Assembly (NCBI GenBank): GCA_964510065.1
Contig: CAZEAC010000036.1
Span: 1-42,129 of the forward strand
Direction: 5' to 3'
Source: CAZEAC01 sp964510065
GTDB taxonomy: Bacteria > Bdellovibrionota_C > UBA2361 > CAIXSY01
Length of the DNA stretch: 42,129 nucleotides
Part shown: piece by piece, positions 16,713-25,502 of the stretch
Layout of the letters: each line of letters starts with the position of its first letter
How positions within the stretch are numbered: position 1 is the stretch's first letter
The notes under the pieces: generated by a model
What the model saw: the letters and a program-made list of their open reading frames with translations, nothing else
What the model was told of the DNA's origin: nothing
Database searches by the model: none
Translations under genes and position numbers: made by a program

Positions 16713-17117
16713 ATGTATCGACTATATCTCGCTGGCATTACAGCACTTGTGTTTTCTAACAACGTATTAATCTCGATCGCATCTGCTCAGGACGCTGCTC
16801 CAGCTCCTGCCGCGGCACCACAGGGCAGTCTTCTCATGGACACCCTGATGATGGTGATGATGCTGTTCTTTATCTTCTATATACTTGTAATTAAGCCGCA
16901 AAATGAAAAGGCCCGGGCGCATCAGGCCTTAATGAGCGCCCTTAAAAAGGGGGATCAGGTGGTCACCACCGGCGGCATAATTGCTAAGGTTGCCGGGATA
17001 GAGAAAGATCATATACTGCTTGAGGTTGCCGCCAATGTTCGACTCAAAGTCGAGCGGCAGCATGTAGTTAAAGCCTATCAACCGGAGAAGGAGACTGCGC
17101 AGCAGTCTGCAGCGTAA
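16713..17117 (+). CDS. yajC: Preprotein translocase accessory subunit YajC
   Basis: YajC is the small single-helix partner of SecDF at the SecYEG channel. The ATG at 16713 starts a hydrophobic leader ending in ASAQDAAP, then a membrane helix (MMVMMLFFIFYILVIKPQ), KGDQVVTTGGIIAKV and VRLKVERQHV, the family core. At 134 residues it is somewhat longer than E. coli YajC because of the extra signal-like N-terminus. It lies 16 bases after tgt and 2 bases before secD. Confidence 0.94.
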   Translation: MYRLYLAGITALVFSNNVLISIASAQDAAPAPAAAPQGSLLMDTLMMVMMLFFIFYILVIKPQNEKARAHQALMSALKKGDQVVTTGGIIAKVAGIEKDHILLEVAANVRLKVERQHVVKAYQPEKETAQQSAA

Positions 17118-17119
17118 GC

Positions 17120-18667
17120 ATGTTTTCAGCGGTAAGAAATCGAGCCATATTGTTGTTCGCGGTAATACTATTAGCGATTGCTTTTGTACTTCCGACCATT
17201 CCTGGGTTTCGCGAATCTTTTAAAGAGCACACCTGGATCTCCAAACCGATTGCGCTCGGTCTTGATCTGAGTGGAGGTGTTCATCTTCTTTATGAAGTGC
17301 AGGCCAAAGAGGCGGTTAAGAGCAGGCTTCAGTCGATGGGCAACTCGATTCGCTCTGAACTTCGAAAAGAGAAGGTAGCGGCGAAAAAAGTTTCGGTAAA
17401 TGATCTTCCGCAGCTTGAAATATCGCTGCTAAGTGATCGTGGTGAGCAAACCGCGACAGATCTTATTTCTAATAAGTTTAAAGAGCTTGTCTTTGTCGAA
17501 AAGAAGACCGAAGACGGCTTGAAACTTGTGTATGGATTTAGCCCGAGACAGGCCGATAGTATCGAAGACGAGGCCGTATCTCAGGCGGTTGAGACGCTTC
17601 GAAATCGCGTTGATCAGTTCGGCCTTGCTGAGCCAATTATTAATCGAATTGGTGGTCGACGAATTCTTTTACAGATGCCGGGAATTGAAGACGTTGAAAG
17701 CGTCAAGCGGGTAGTGGGCAAGGTTGCCAAGCTTGAATTTCGGCTTGTACCGATTGGCGGCGCCGATGCAGGGGTTGGGACGACCACTGTTGATACCCCG
17801 ACTGGCGGCAAGCAGACGGTTGAAGATCAGGTGCTCATGACCGGTGATGCGGTTGCTGACGCGCGCGTGCAGCGTACTGATGCCGCGCAGGTCGAGGTGT
17901 CGCTAAAATTGACGGGCGATGGATCAAATACCTTTTCGCGAATTACCAGTGATAATGTTGGCCGTCAGCTGGCTATTATTCTCGACGGCAAGATGCATTC
18001 GGCGCCGCGGATCAATGAACCGATTCTTGGCGGTCAGGCGAGCATAACCGGCGGGTTTTCCATGGTTGAAGCCAAGCAGCTTGCGTTAGTACTGCGCTCG
18101 GGAGCGCTCCCGGCACCGTTGACCGTTCTTGAAGAGCGCACCGTTGGTCCTTCGCTCGGACTGGAATCAATTAAGAGTGGAATCGCGGCGATAGCGCTTG
18201 GTTTTGTGTTTATCATTGTATTTATGCTGGTGTACTACAAGAAGTCGGGACTTGTAGCGATAGCTTCGTTGGGGCTGAATATGCTCTTTATCGTGGCGAT
18301 ACTCTCGGCTTTTGGCGCGACGCTCACTCTTCCAGGACTTGCGGGCCTTGCTCTTACTATCGGTATGGCCGTGGACTCTAATGTCATAATATTCGAACGT
18401 ATTCGCGACGAGCTTCGAAATGGCGCAAGCCGCGATGCTGCGGTGCACGCGGGCTTCGAAAAGGCACTGAGCGCAATTATTGATTCTAACGTGACCACGC
18501 TTCTCGCCGGACTGATCTTATTCTATGTCGGCACAGGTCCAATTCGTGGTTTCGCAATTACCCTTACGATTGGAATTATTACCACGATTTACTGTGCGAC
18601 ATTTTGCTGCCGCCTCGCGTTCGATGCTCTGGAGCTCAAAGGCGGGGAGAAGGGGATTTCAATTTAG
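17120..18667 (+). CDS. secD: Protein translocase subunit SecD
   Basis: SecD uses the proton motive force with SecF to complete protein export on the periplasmic side. The 515-residue product has one N-terminal helix, the GLDLSGGVHLLYEV motif, a large periplasmic P1 domain (about 60-330) and five C-terminal helices with LTIGMAVDSNVIIFERIRDELRNG. The length is that of SecD families with the shorter periplasmic domain. It starts two bases after yajC. Confidence 0.97.
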   Translation: MFSAVRNRAILLFAVILLAIAFVLPTIPGFRESFKEHTWISKPIALGLDLSGGVHLLYEVQAKEAVKSRLQSMGNSIRSELRKEKVAAKKVSVNDLPQLEISLLSDRGEQTATDLISNKFKELVFVEKKTEDGLKLVYGFSPRQADSIEDEAVSQAVETLRNRVDQFGLAEPIINRIGGRRILLQMPGIEDVESVKRVVGKVAKLEFRLVPIGGADAGVGTTTVDTPTGGKQTVEDQVLMTGDAVADARVQRTDAAQVEVSLKLTGDGSNTFSRITSDNVGRQLAIILDGKMHSAPRINEPILGGQASITGGFSMVEAKQLALVLRSGALPAPLTVLEERTVGPSLGLESIKSGIAAIALGFVFIIVFMLVYYKKSGLVAIASLGLNMLFIVAILSAFGATLTLPGLAGLALTIGMAVDSNVIIFERIRDELRNGASRDAAVHAGFEKALSAIIDSNVTTLLAGLILFYVGTGPIRGFAITLTIGIITTIYCATFCCRLAFDALELKGGEKGISI

Positions 18668-18676
18668 GTAGAGGTC

Positions 18677-19633
18677 ATGGAGCTGATTTCAGGTACGAAA
18701 TTTGATTTTCTTGGTAAACGTTGGCTTGCGTATATTCTTTCGTTAACGCTTGCCGTTTGTTCTATATATCTCTGGATATCCCGGGGTGAGGGCCGTTATG
18801 ACATCGACTTCCGCGGCGGCCACGAGCTTATTGTTCAGGTGAAAGGCGAGAGCTCTTCCGATCGAATAAGAAAGGCTCTCGAAGACGCTAAAGTTGGCGA
18901 TGCGCTTGTGCAGTCGTTTGAATCTTCAAAAGGGCAGTATTCGATTCGTGTTGGCCTTACCGGGTCCGATGCGCAGGTCGCCTCTAAAGAGGTCAATGCC
19001 AATGTTAAAAAGGCGCTGGCGAGCGTATTTAACGGCGCAGATTCAAAGGAAGATAATGTCGCGGTCATTAGTAGTGATTTCGTAGGTCCCGCGGTCGGAA
19101 AGGAGCTTAAGGAGAAAGCGGCGCTTGCGCTCATACTCTCGCTTATCAGCATGTTGATCTATGTGACCATACGATTTGAGTTCGCGTTTGCGCTTGGAGC
19201 TGTAGTGGCACTCTTTCATGATGTGATAATTGCCACTGGCGTGTACCTTGCTGCCGGGCATGACATTAATATGGCTTCGGTTGCTGCCGCACTTACTATC
19301 GTTGGTTATTCAGTCAATGACACCATTGTTATCTTTGATCGTATTCGAGAGGAGATCTATAAGCGGCAGCATTTTGAACTTGTGCCGCTTATTAATGAAT
19401 GTATCAATGCGACCCTTAGCCGTACGATAATTACAAGCTTGTTGACATTGTTTTCGGCGCTTGCGCTGGTGATATGGGGCGGTGGTGCTATTTCGGATCT
19501 AAGCGTATTCCTTGTTGCCGGTATTATTGTCGGCTCTTACTCGACAATATTTATCGCCTCGCCGATTGTGATTGCGTGGGAGCATTTTCGGACGAGAAAG
19601 GCCCCAAAGTCGAGCGCGACGCAGCAGGCGTAA
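18677..19633 (+). CDS. secF: Protein translocase subunit SecF
   Basis: SecF is the partner of SecD. The 318 residues show the first helix, DFRGGHELIVQV, a small periplasmic domain and five helices including ALTIVGYSVNDTIVIFDRIREE. It lies nine bases after secD in the same operon. The palindromic repeat copy 3 follows its stop by eight bases and may end the transcript. Confidence 0.97.
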   Translation: MELISGTKFDFLGKRWLAYILSLTLAVCSIYLWISRGEGRYDIDFRGGHELIVQVKGESSSDRIRKALEDAKVGDALVQSFESSKGQYSIRVGLTGSDAQVASKEVNANVKKALASVFNGADSKEDNVAVISSDFVGPAVGKELKEKAALALILSLISMLIYVTIRFEFAFALGAVVALFHDVIIATGVYLAAGHDINMASVAAALTIVGYSVNDTIVIFDRIREEIYKRQHFELVPLINECINATLSRTIITSLLTLFSALALVIWGGGAISDLSVFLVAGIIVGSYSTIFIASPIVIAWEHFRTRKAPKSSATQQA

Positions 19634-19641
19634 GGCTTTTG

Positions 19642-19730
19642 CTCCTTTCGTAACTCTGTGTCTCTGTGGTTTATTTTAGTGGTTTATTTTATTTTCAAAA
19701 AACCACAGAGGCACGGAGTTAAGAAAGGAG
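19642..19730. repeat. Dispersed palindromic repeat, copy 3
   Basis: Arms of 31 nt (19642-19672 and 19700-19730) pair with only three mismatches around a 27-nt AT-rich loop, with the same CTGTGGTTT/AAACCACAG core as the other copies. It lies between convergent secF and the methyltransferase gene, a position suited to a two-way terminator. Confidence 0.85.
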
Positions 19731-19770
19731 AGTGTTCCGGTAAAAGTGTAGTTGTAGTTTTTTGCCCGTA

Positions 19771-20511
19771 TCAAATCCTGTAAATGAAAAGTTTCTGTCG
19801 ACCACGGTCAGCGACTTCGTGAGTTTCGGTCGCGGCAACACCGGGGACGGGAAACGCATTGACAATAAAGAGTGAGCCAGGCTTCATTTCAGCTTTTACC
19901 TTTTCCCAAAGCTTTGGCATTGGCGGTGGCGCGAGAAAGGCATAAACGACATCGTAGTTACCCAGGTCGGACTTCCAAAAATTGGACGCTCGTACATGAA
20001 GATTCTTCTGAACTACTGAACGTGCGAAACCAACTAAGAGCGCGAGCGGACTAATTTCGGCACCGTAAAACTGCCCCTTAGGAAATCTTCTCGCAAGCGA
20101 ATATGCCAGCGTCGCGAAGCCGCAACCTAGATCAATGAAACGAAATTCACGTTCTCCAGGAAGTAGCTTTGCGACCTGGTCATACATTGGAAGGGCGGTC
20201 GGGTAGAAGGGAACTCGTGTCCATAGCGTCGGGAAATAAAGTAGCGCAGAAACAAGAAATGCTGACGCCAGAAGCCAGGTGGGGATTTCGCGCGAAATTG
20301 CCAGCGCCGAGGCAAGCGGGGCGAGCGCGCAAAATAGCCGCCATGCGCTGGGGAGCTTAAAAAGACAGGAAATTAAGAACGCGCTGAATGAGGCGAATAG
20401 CGCAGAGAGCAAAAAGTGATGGCTATAACTCCCGACTATTGCCGCAACCCCCAGCCCGCCTACTAAGGCTGCAAGTGAAAGTGGAAAAAAGGTGAGCGCT
20501 GTTCCTTTCAC
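19771..20511 (-). CDS. Membrane-anchored class I SAM-dependent methyltransferase, FAM173-like
   Basis: Three or four N-terminal hydrophobic helices (about 8-95) are followed by VPFYPTALPMYDQV and a Rossmann methyltransferase core with the SAM loop FIDLGCGFATLAYSLA, then YGAEISPLA. The helix-plus-P(F/Y)xPT lead-in recalls FAM173/ATPSC-KMT-type lysine methyltransferases, but the protein substrate here cannot be inferred. It begins four bases after the DnaJ-like gene stop and is probably co-transcribed with it. Confidence 0.75.
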   Translation of the reverse strand: MKGTALTFFPLSLAALVGGLGVAAIVGSYSHHFLLSALFASFSAFLISCLFKLPSAWRLFCALAPLASALAISREIPTWLLASAFLVSALLYFPTLWTRVPFYPTALPMYDQVAKLLPGEREFRFIDLGCGFATLAYSLARRFPKGQFYGAEISPLALLVGFARSVVQKNLHVRASNFWKSDLGNYDVVYAFLAPPPMPKLWEKVKAEMKPGSLFIVNAFPVPGVAATETHEVADRGRQKLFIYRI

Positions 20512-20514
20512 TGC

Positions 20515-21522
20515 TTAAGATGCAATATCGAGTAAGCTACGCGGAAGATTTTGGCGAAGCGGGCTTGAGTAATATCCTTCGATCTCTTTGGCGCGATCCT
20601 TGATGCCAACAGCGTTCGGCGCGTCAGGGATCTGTATCATAAGTCTGTAAAAGAGGTCTCCAATCACACCTTCTCGTGTAGCCAATCCCTTTTCTTTGAC
20701 CCGAATCTCACTGCCGCTTTGCGAGCCGGCCGGAACGCTCACCACGACTTGATCGCGAAGGGTTGGGAGAGTCAACGTCGTACCGGTAAGTGCTTCGCCG
20801 ACTGTGATTGGGATTTCAACTACCAATCCCTTTGGTTCAATTGAAAGTACAGGATGCAGCGCGACGCGAGTAATCAACACAAGCTCTTCATTGGAGTTTC
20901 TCTTATCGCGCATGCGGATGACTGAACCGGTGCGCACGCCGGGCGGGATCTTTACCGAAATTTTTCGGCGACCTTCAGGCTCTTCAACCTCCACGGTCTT
21001 TCGAGCGCCGAGTATTGCGTCGTGGATGGAAAGAGAGACCTCGATTATCGAGACTTTCTGAGTACTATAGGGAGACTTCTCCCTAAGTAACGAGCGACGG
21101 ACGAAGTTTCCAATTTTACCAAAAAGAGGCTCTTCGGGTGCGCGTTCACGGCGTTGTGGTCTTGCAGCTCCATCGGATGCCGCGCCAGCGAATGATTTTG
21201 TGCGAGTTTGCTCGCGCGCAGCCTGATGTCGCTTCTGCGCGCGGCCTGCTTGGTGATTGCGCTGATAGGCACGAATTCTGGCATTCATGCTTTCACGATC
21301 ACTCAATAGGAATTCGGCGTCATAAAGTGCACGCTTTTTCCCATCGCCGAGTACGTCATAGGCCTGAGCGATTAACTTAAAGCGCTCCTCCGAGGCCTTT
21401 CCTGGATTAACATCAGGATGGTAGCGTCGCGCGAGGATGCGATAAGCGCGCCGAATCTCGGCGGCCGTCGCCGAGGTGGGAACGCCGAGCTGTTCGTAGT
21501 GGTTCGGGGTTGCGCGTGCCAT
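20515..21522 (-). CDS. DnaJ-type co-chaperone without zinc finger (CbpA-like)
   Basis: The N-terminal J domain (about 6-70, YEQLGVP...RYHPDVNPG with the HPD tripeptide) stimulates DnaK ATPase. A basic, Ala/Arg-rich linker leads to C-terminal beta domains (SIHDAILGARKTVEVEEPEGRR...IPPGVRTGSVIRM) that bind clients. No CxxCxGxG zinc repeats are present, so it is type II/CbpA-like rather than DnaJ itself. The ATG at 21522 is chosen because homologues start shortly before the J domain; a GTG at 21561 would add 13 residues. The length is 335 residues. Confidence 0.88.
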   Translation of the reverse strand: MARATPNHYEQLGVPTSATAAEIRRAYRILARRYHPDVNPGKASEERFKLIAQAYDVLGDGKKRALYDAEFLLSDRESMNARIRAYQRNHQAGRAQKRHQAAREQTRTKSFAGAASDGAARPQRRERAPEEPLFGKIGNFVRRSLLREKSPYSTQKVSIIEVSLSIHDAILGARKTVEVEEPEGRRKISVKIPPGVRTGSVIRMRDKRNSNEELVLITRVALHPVLSIEPKGLVVEIPITVGEALTGTTLTLPTLRDQVVVSVPAGSQSGSEIRVKEKGLATREGVIGDLFYRLMIQIPDAPNAVGIKDRAKEIEGYYSSPLRQNLPRSLLDIAS

Positions 21523-21623
21523 CTGGTCAAATGTAGCTTGTTTCCTAGCATCGAGAAACACCCTCGATGGGGTTTATGCACAACGCAATAGCGCGCGATG
21601 TAAATATCATTTACGATGATTCC

Positions 21624-22301
21624 ATGCTGCGTCGTGCGATAATTTTTGATTTCGATGGTCTAATTGCCGATACCGAACTTGCCGACCTGGTGTCGTGGCA
21701 GGAAACGTTCCGCGAGTTTGGCCAGGATTTAGACCCAGTCTTTTTAGATGCGTCAATTGGCGCAAAAGCTGGCGCACTCGATCCCATTGCTGAGTTGATT
21801 CGGCTCGCAGGAAGGGACCTCGATCGGGAGCGGGTTCGACTGCGAAAGGCTTGGTACATGATGCGGCAGATTGAAGTGTTGAAGCCGCTTCCTGGAGTGG
21901 TGGAACTTATTGCAGATGCGCGTACGCAGGGTATCAAGACCGCAATTGCCTCAAATTCAAGCCAGACCTGGGTCTTTATGCTGCTTTCACAATTTGGGCT
22001 GCTTGAACAATTTGACACGGTTGCAACAAGTAACGAAGTAACACACGCGAAGCCACACCCCGAGCTGTATCTTTTGGCGCTGAAGAAGCTTGGCTTACAT
22101 TCGGCTGAAGCAGTTGCAATTGAAGATTCACCACACGGCATCACCGCCGCGCGGGCAGCGAACCTGTCGGTGCTCGCAGTTCCAAATCCGCGGACTTCGA
22201 GGCTTGATTTATCGGCGGCCAGCGCCAAGGTTGCTTCGTTGCGTGAGATTTCGCTCACTCAGTTGCTTGCGATCGGCGGAGGTAAGGCCGATGTAGCGTG
22301 A
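21624..22301 (+). CDS. HAD-superfamily hydrolase, beta-phosphoglucomutase-like
   Basis: HAD motif I is FDFDGLIADTE (nucleophile and acid/base Asp), followed by a helical cap, motif II IASNSS, a lysine in THAKPHPELY, and motif IV IEDSPHGITAA. This matches the phosphoglycolate phosphatase/beta-phosphoglucomutase group. The ATG at 21624 places motif I at residue 7, as usual. The substrate is unknown. It is divergent from the DnaJ-like gene. Confidence 0.87.
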   Translation: MLRRAIIFDFDGLIADTELADLVSWQETFREFGQDLDPVFLDASIGAKAGALDPIAELIRLAGRDLDRERVRLRKAWYMMRQIEVLKPLPGVVELIADARTQGIKTAIASNSSQTWVFMLLSQFGLLEQFDTVATSNEVTHAKPHPELYLLALKKLGLHSAEAVAIEDSPHGITAARAANLSVLAVPNPRTSRLDLSAASAKVASLREISLTQLLAIGGGKADVA

Positions 22302-22338
22302 CTACTCATCGGGTCTAGGTAGCTTTCCTCCCCCCGCC

Positions 22339-22419
22339 CCCCCCCCTCTGTGACCTCCGTGTCTCTGTGGTTTAAATGGATCAGAAACCACAGAGACACG
22401 GAGGTCACAGAGGGGGGGG
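22339..22419. repeat. Dispersed palindromic repeat, copy 4 (35-bp perfect stem)
   Basis: The 35-nt arms 22339-22373 and 22385-22419 are perfectly complementary with an 11-nt loop, from a run of Cs/Gs outward through CTCTGTGACC to the CTGTGGTTT core. It is the longest and cleanest copy, located after the HAD gene and about 110 bases before pcm. The poly-C/poly-G edge is peculiar to this copy. Confidence 0.9.
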
Positions 22420-22528
22420 CGGCTGGAATTAGTGAGCAGCTACGATGTAGCGCATGAATATGTGGGTCTTGCGGGAGTTCCCGGTGCTGTTAATACTGTC
22501 ATAAGATTATCTTTATACGGTATATACG

Positions 22529-23209
22529 ATGACTCTTCCCGCATTTAAGCCGCCTGCCGTTCGGCTACCTTATAGTAAGTCGGCGCCCGCAAGGTGGCGA
22601 CGCTTTGCTGAGCAGATCGTCTCGGCTGCGGGGGTGCTTGATGAAGAAACTTCCGAGCTCTTGACTCAGGCTTTCGCGACTGTGCCACGAGATCTTTTCG
22701 TGCTCGACAGATTTCAAAGTCGGGCTCATGAAGATGTTTCACTGCCGATTGAGTTTGCGCAGAACACCTCTCGACCATCGGTCGTGGCGCGTATGTTCGC
22801 GTTGATCGGGCTTCGGCGAGGAATGAAAGTTTTGGAGATTGGCTGTGGTTCCGGTTATGCCAGTGCGGTAATGACTGCAGCAGGGGCGAATGTCTTTTCG
22901 GTTGAGCGGCTTGGGTTTCTCGCGCAGCACACGCGCAAACTTCTTGATTCACTTTATCTTCAAAATGTGATTATCCACCGCGGCGATGGACGGCGTGGTT
23001 GGGCCGAGCACGCACCGTATGACGCGATAATTGTCTCAACCCCTTTTGAGAATATAGATCGAGAGCTTATTTCGCAGCTTGTTCCGACGGGCGGGCGCAT
23101 GGTTGCGCCAGTTGGCGACTGCAAGGGGCAAGTGTTGACGCTTTGGGAAACGCGGAATGGGGATGCCACGCGGTATCCGCTCGAGTCGTGTAATTTCTCA
23201 GCAGTGTAA
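22529..23209 (+). CDS. pcm: Protein-L-isoaspartate O-methyltransferase
   Basis: Pcm methylates isoaspartyl residues in aged proteins to start their repair. Seen: TVPRDLFV, SLPIEFAQNTSRPSVVARM (the substrate-binding stretch), the SAM loop VLEIGCGSGYASAVM, and YDAIIVSTPFENI. The length is 226 residues from the ATG at 22529. The downstream LysM/M23 lipoprotein recalls the pcm-nlpD order in enterobacteria. A terminator-like hairpin follows. Confidence 0.91.
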   Translation: MTLPAFKPPAVRLPYSKSAPARWRRFAEQIVSAAGVLDEETSELLTQAFATVPRDLFVLDRFQSRAHEDVSLPIEFAQNTSRPSVVARMFALIGLRRGMKVLEIGCGSGYASAVMTAAGANVFSVERLGFLAQHTRKLLDSLYLQNVIIHRGDGRRGWAEHAPYDAIIVSTPFENIDRELISQLVPTGGRMVAPVGDCKGQVLTLWETRNGDATRYPLESCNFSAV

Positions 23210-23240
23210 TAATGATAGCGCTGCATGAGTGGCGTCCTTG

Positions 23241-23263
23241 AAAAGCGTAAACGCTTTATTTTT
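23241..23263 (+). terminator. Rho-independent terminator after pcm
   Basis: AAAGCG (23242-23247) pairs with CGCTTT (23252-23257) around TAAA, followed by ATTTTT. The stem is short, but position and T-run fit an intrinsic terminator 32 bases after the pcm stop. Confidence 0.55.
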
Positions 23264-23300
23264 GGTGTAGGCGCTTACGTAGATAATGTTGTGACGAGGT

Positions 23301-24056
23301 ATGCAAGGCCAGCGTAGTATCGGCACTCTACAAATCCTTAGGTCCTTGTGGATGCTACTTGTCGTAGCTGTGCTTCCTAGCTGCTTGTTGATGCAGGAAG
23401 GGCGGGTGCATCGTTATATTCGCTATACGGTTCGTGACGGCGATTCGCTCTACGCCATTGCCCAACGCTTTTCGGTCAGCACAAAGGAGATCCGGACGGT
23501 CAATGCGATGCCAAGCGATGAGCGGCCAACGGTGGGCATGTTTCTTAAAATTCCTTACCGTGGTCAGAGTCTCGGCAAAACTGGCGGGATGGCTGTGAAG
23601 CCCAATCCTGATAAGGCATCGTTGCGTATGATATCGTTAAACGAGGCCAAGCGTTACATAGGAAAGCTTCTATGGCCGGTAAATGGCGCGCATCTGAGCT
23701 CGCGTTTTGGTAAGCGGTGGTCTTCGTTTCATGAGGGCATGGATTTGGCAGGTCCGATGGGGGTGCCGATTCGCGCGGCGCATGACGGCGTTGTGGTGTA
23801 TAGCGACGATGGGCTGCGCGGTTATGGGAATTTGGTCGTGGTTAAAGGCGAGGGGCTTCTCACGGTATACGGGCACAATCGATCGAACGTAGTTGAGCGT
23901 GGTGACAGGGTGCGCAAAGGCGAAGTGTTGGCCTACCTCGGGAACACCGGAAAATCGACGGGTCCGCATCTACATTATGAGACTAGGATTCGGGATAATA
24001 AGGGGAAATTCGTTGCTGTCGATCCGTTGGCTTTTTATCCAAGGCTCACTTCTTGA
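23301..24056 (+). CDS. LysM and M23 peptidase-domain lipoprotein (NlpD-like)
   Basis: A signal peptide ends in a lipobox VLPSC with Cys28, so the product is a lipoprotein. A LysM domain (about 41-90, YTVRDGDSLYAIAQRFSV) binds peptidoglycan and an M23 domain (about 130-245) follows. The metal/catalytic residues look intact: HEGMD, YGH and GPHLHYE, unlike E. coli NlpD, which is degenerate. It therefore could be an active endopeptidase or an amidase activator. A start at 23301 gives 251 residues. Confidence 0.9.
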   Translation: MQGQRSIGTLQILRSLWMLLVVAVLPSCLLMQEGRVHRYIRYTVRDGDSLYAIAQRFSVSTKEIRTVNAMPSDERPTVGMFLKIPYRGQSLGKTGGMAVKPNPDKASLRMISLNEAKRYIGKLLWPVNGAHLSSRFGKRWSSFHEGMDLAGPMGVPIRAAHDGVVVYSDDGLRGYGNLVVVKGEGLLTVYGHNRSNVVERGDRVRKGEVLAYLGNTGKSTGPHLHYETRIRDNKGKFVAVDPLAFYPRLTS

Positions 24057-24081
24057 CTATCGCCCCGACACCTACGACAAT
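24053..24081 (+). promoter_or_regulatory. Predicted sigma-70-type promoter of tRNA-Arg
   Basis: TTGACT (24053-24058) and GACAAT (24076-24081) are separated by 17 bases and end 18 bases before the tRNA. The -35 overlaps the stop codon of the preceding gene. The match to TTGACA/TATAAT is five and four of six. Confidence 0.55.
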
Positions 24082-24099
24082 TGGAGGGTACTTTCACTG

Positions 24100-24176
24100 G
24101 TCCCCGTAGCTCAGCTGGATAGAGCACAAGTTTCCTAAACTTGGGGTCGGGGGTTCGAAACCCTCCGGGGACGCCA
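24100..24176 (+). tRNA. tRNA-Arg (anticodon CCT)
   Basis: The cloverleaf is complete. Acceptor GTCCCCG pairs with CGGGGAC, the D arm is GCTCAGCTGGATAGAGC, the anticodon stem CAAGT/ACTTG has loop TTCCTAA (anticodon CCT), and the T arm is GGGGG TTCGAAA CCCTC with one mismatch at its base. Discriminator G and encoded CCA (24174-24176) follow. It reads AGG codons. An integrase gene begins 211 bases downstream, so its 3' end is the likely attachment site of the neighbouring island. Confidence 0.96.
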
Positions 24177-24387
24177 ATGAATTTAGTGGGTTAGGTTGGG
24201 TCGGGCGAGTGCGAAGCACTCAAAAAAGCCCAAATGATCCAATTTTGATCCAATCTTCTACAGCGTTCCTCAGCAAACCTCGACGCCCGTCAGTGATTTC
24301 TCGGTTTGAGGTAATCGAAGTTTACCTTCATCGAAGGAATCACCAAGTCGCGCCGGAGCCTAACTTTAGGCGCGGGAGACTTGGAAC

Positions 24388-25502
24388 ATGGCAGCGGTTC
24401 TTGAACGTAGATCGGATGATGGAATGATCACTTATTTTGCGCGTATAAGGCGTAAAGGCGCGAAGGCAGTATGCGCAACATTCAAGCGCAAGACAGATCT
24501 GAAACGTTGGATTCTGGAGACCGAAAAAGCTGTTCTTGATGGACGATATTTTGAGCGCATAGAAGAGCGAAAACACACCCTTTTAGATGCTATAAATCGC
24601 TTCCTCTTGGAGTACCCGACTCATAAGAATCGAAAGAGCCAACTTGCACTTTGGGGAAAGGAAATCGGGTACCTGCTGCTTGCCGATGTGACACCTGCAA
24701 AGATTCACGAAGTGATCTCTAAATGGAAACGCGAACCGAATGCCCAGGGTATTCTCAGGAGAGAAGCGGCGCTTAACCGCTACCTATCGACATTGAGCGT
24801 GGCATTTACGGCTGCCGTGCGTGATTGGGGATGGTTAAGCCGCAACCCTGTTCGCGATGTGCGGAGACAGAAGGAGCCGCGAGGAAGAATTAGGTATCTC
24901 ACTGACGATGAGAGATCAAGGCTGCTCGAAGCATGCTCGGAAAGTTACTGTCCTTACATCTACCCCGTGGTCATCCTGGCACTCAGCACTGGCATGAGAA
25001 AGTCAGAGATAATGGGTCTGCGCTGGAAGGATGTGGACCTCGAACGCAGCGTCATTTTGCTTTACAAGACCAAGAACAATGAACCTCGCCGTGTGGCGAT
25101 TCGCGGGCGATTGTCGACAACTGCGACCGAATCGGCGCCGCGGNNNNNNNNNNGATTCGCGGGCGAGCGCTTGAACTATTAAGAAAGCATGCCAAGGTGC
25201 GCAAACTCGGTACCGATTTTCTGTTCCCAGGTACAGAATCAGCCGCTAATGGGAACCATTTCGACATACGAAAGTCATGGGAGCAATCGCGAAGAAAGGC
25301 TAATCTTGAAGACTTTCATTTCCATGATCTGAGACATTCCTGTGCCTCTTATTTAGCAATGAACGGCGCAACTCTGCTGGAAATTGCAGAAGTTCTCGGT
25401 CATAAGACTCTTGATATGGTGAAGCGGTATTCGCACCTTGCAGAGAGCCATACAGCCGGAGTTGTCGAGCGCATGAATCATAAAATATTTGGTGTTGTTT
25501 GA
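24388..25502 (+). CDS. Tyrosine integrase, interrupted by an assembly gap
   Basis: This phage/island-type integrase has an N-terminal DNA-binding region (AAVLERRSDDGMITYFARIRR, about 2-60), a core-binding domain, and a catalytic domain with Arg in STGMRKSEIMGLRWKDVDLE and then HDLRHSCASYL, GHKTLDMVKRY. The gap at 25144-25153 appears to break the frame. However, the 13-mer GATTCGCGGGCGA occurs just before (25098-25110) and just after (25154-25166) it. Collapsing these copies joins the two parts in one frame, reading VAIRGRALELLRKHAK, to give about 352 residues. The gene is therefore probably intact in the organism. Position beside tRNA-Arg supports an island integrase. Confidence 0.85.
25144..25153. 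other. Assembly gap (10 N) with duplicated flank
   Basis: Ten N bases lie inside the integrase gene. The flanks share a 13-base direct repeat, and the 33 bases at 25111-25143 do not fit the protein family, so this is probably a scaffolding artefact rather than missing sequence. Confidence 0.85.
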
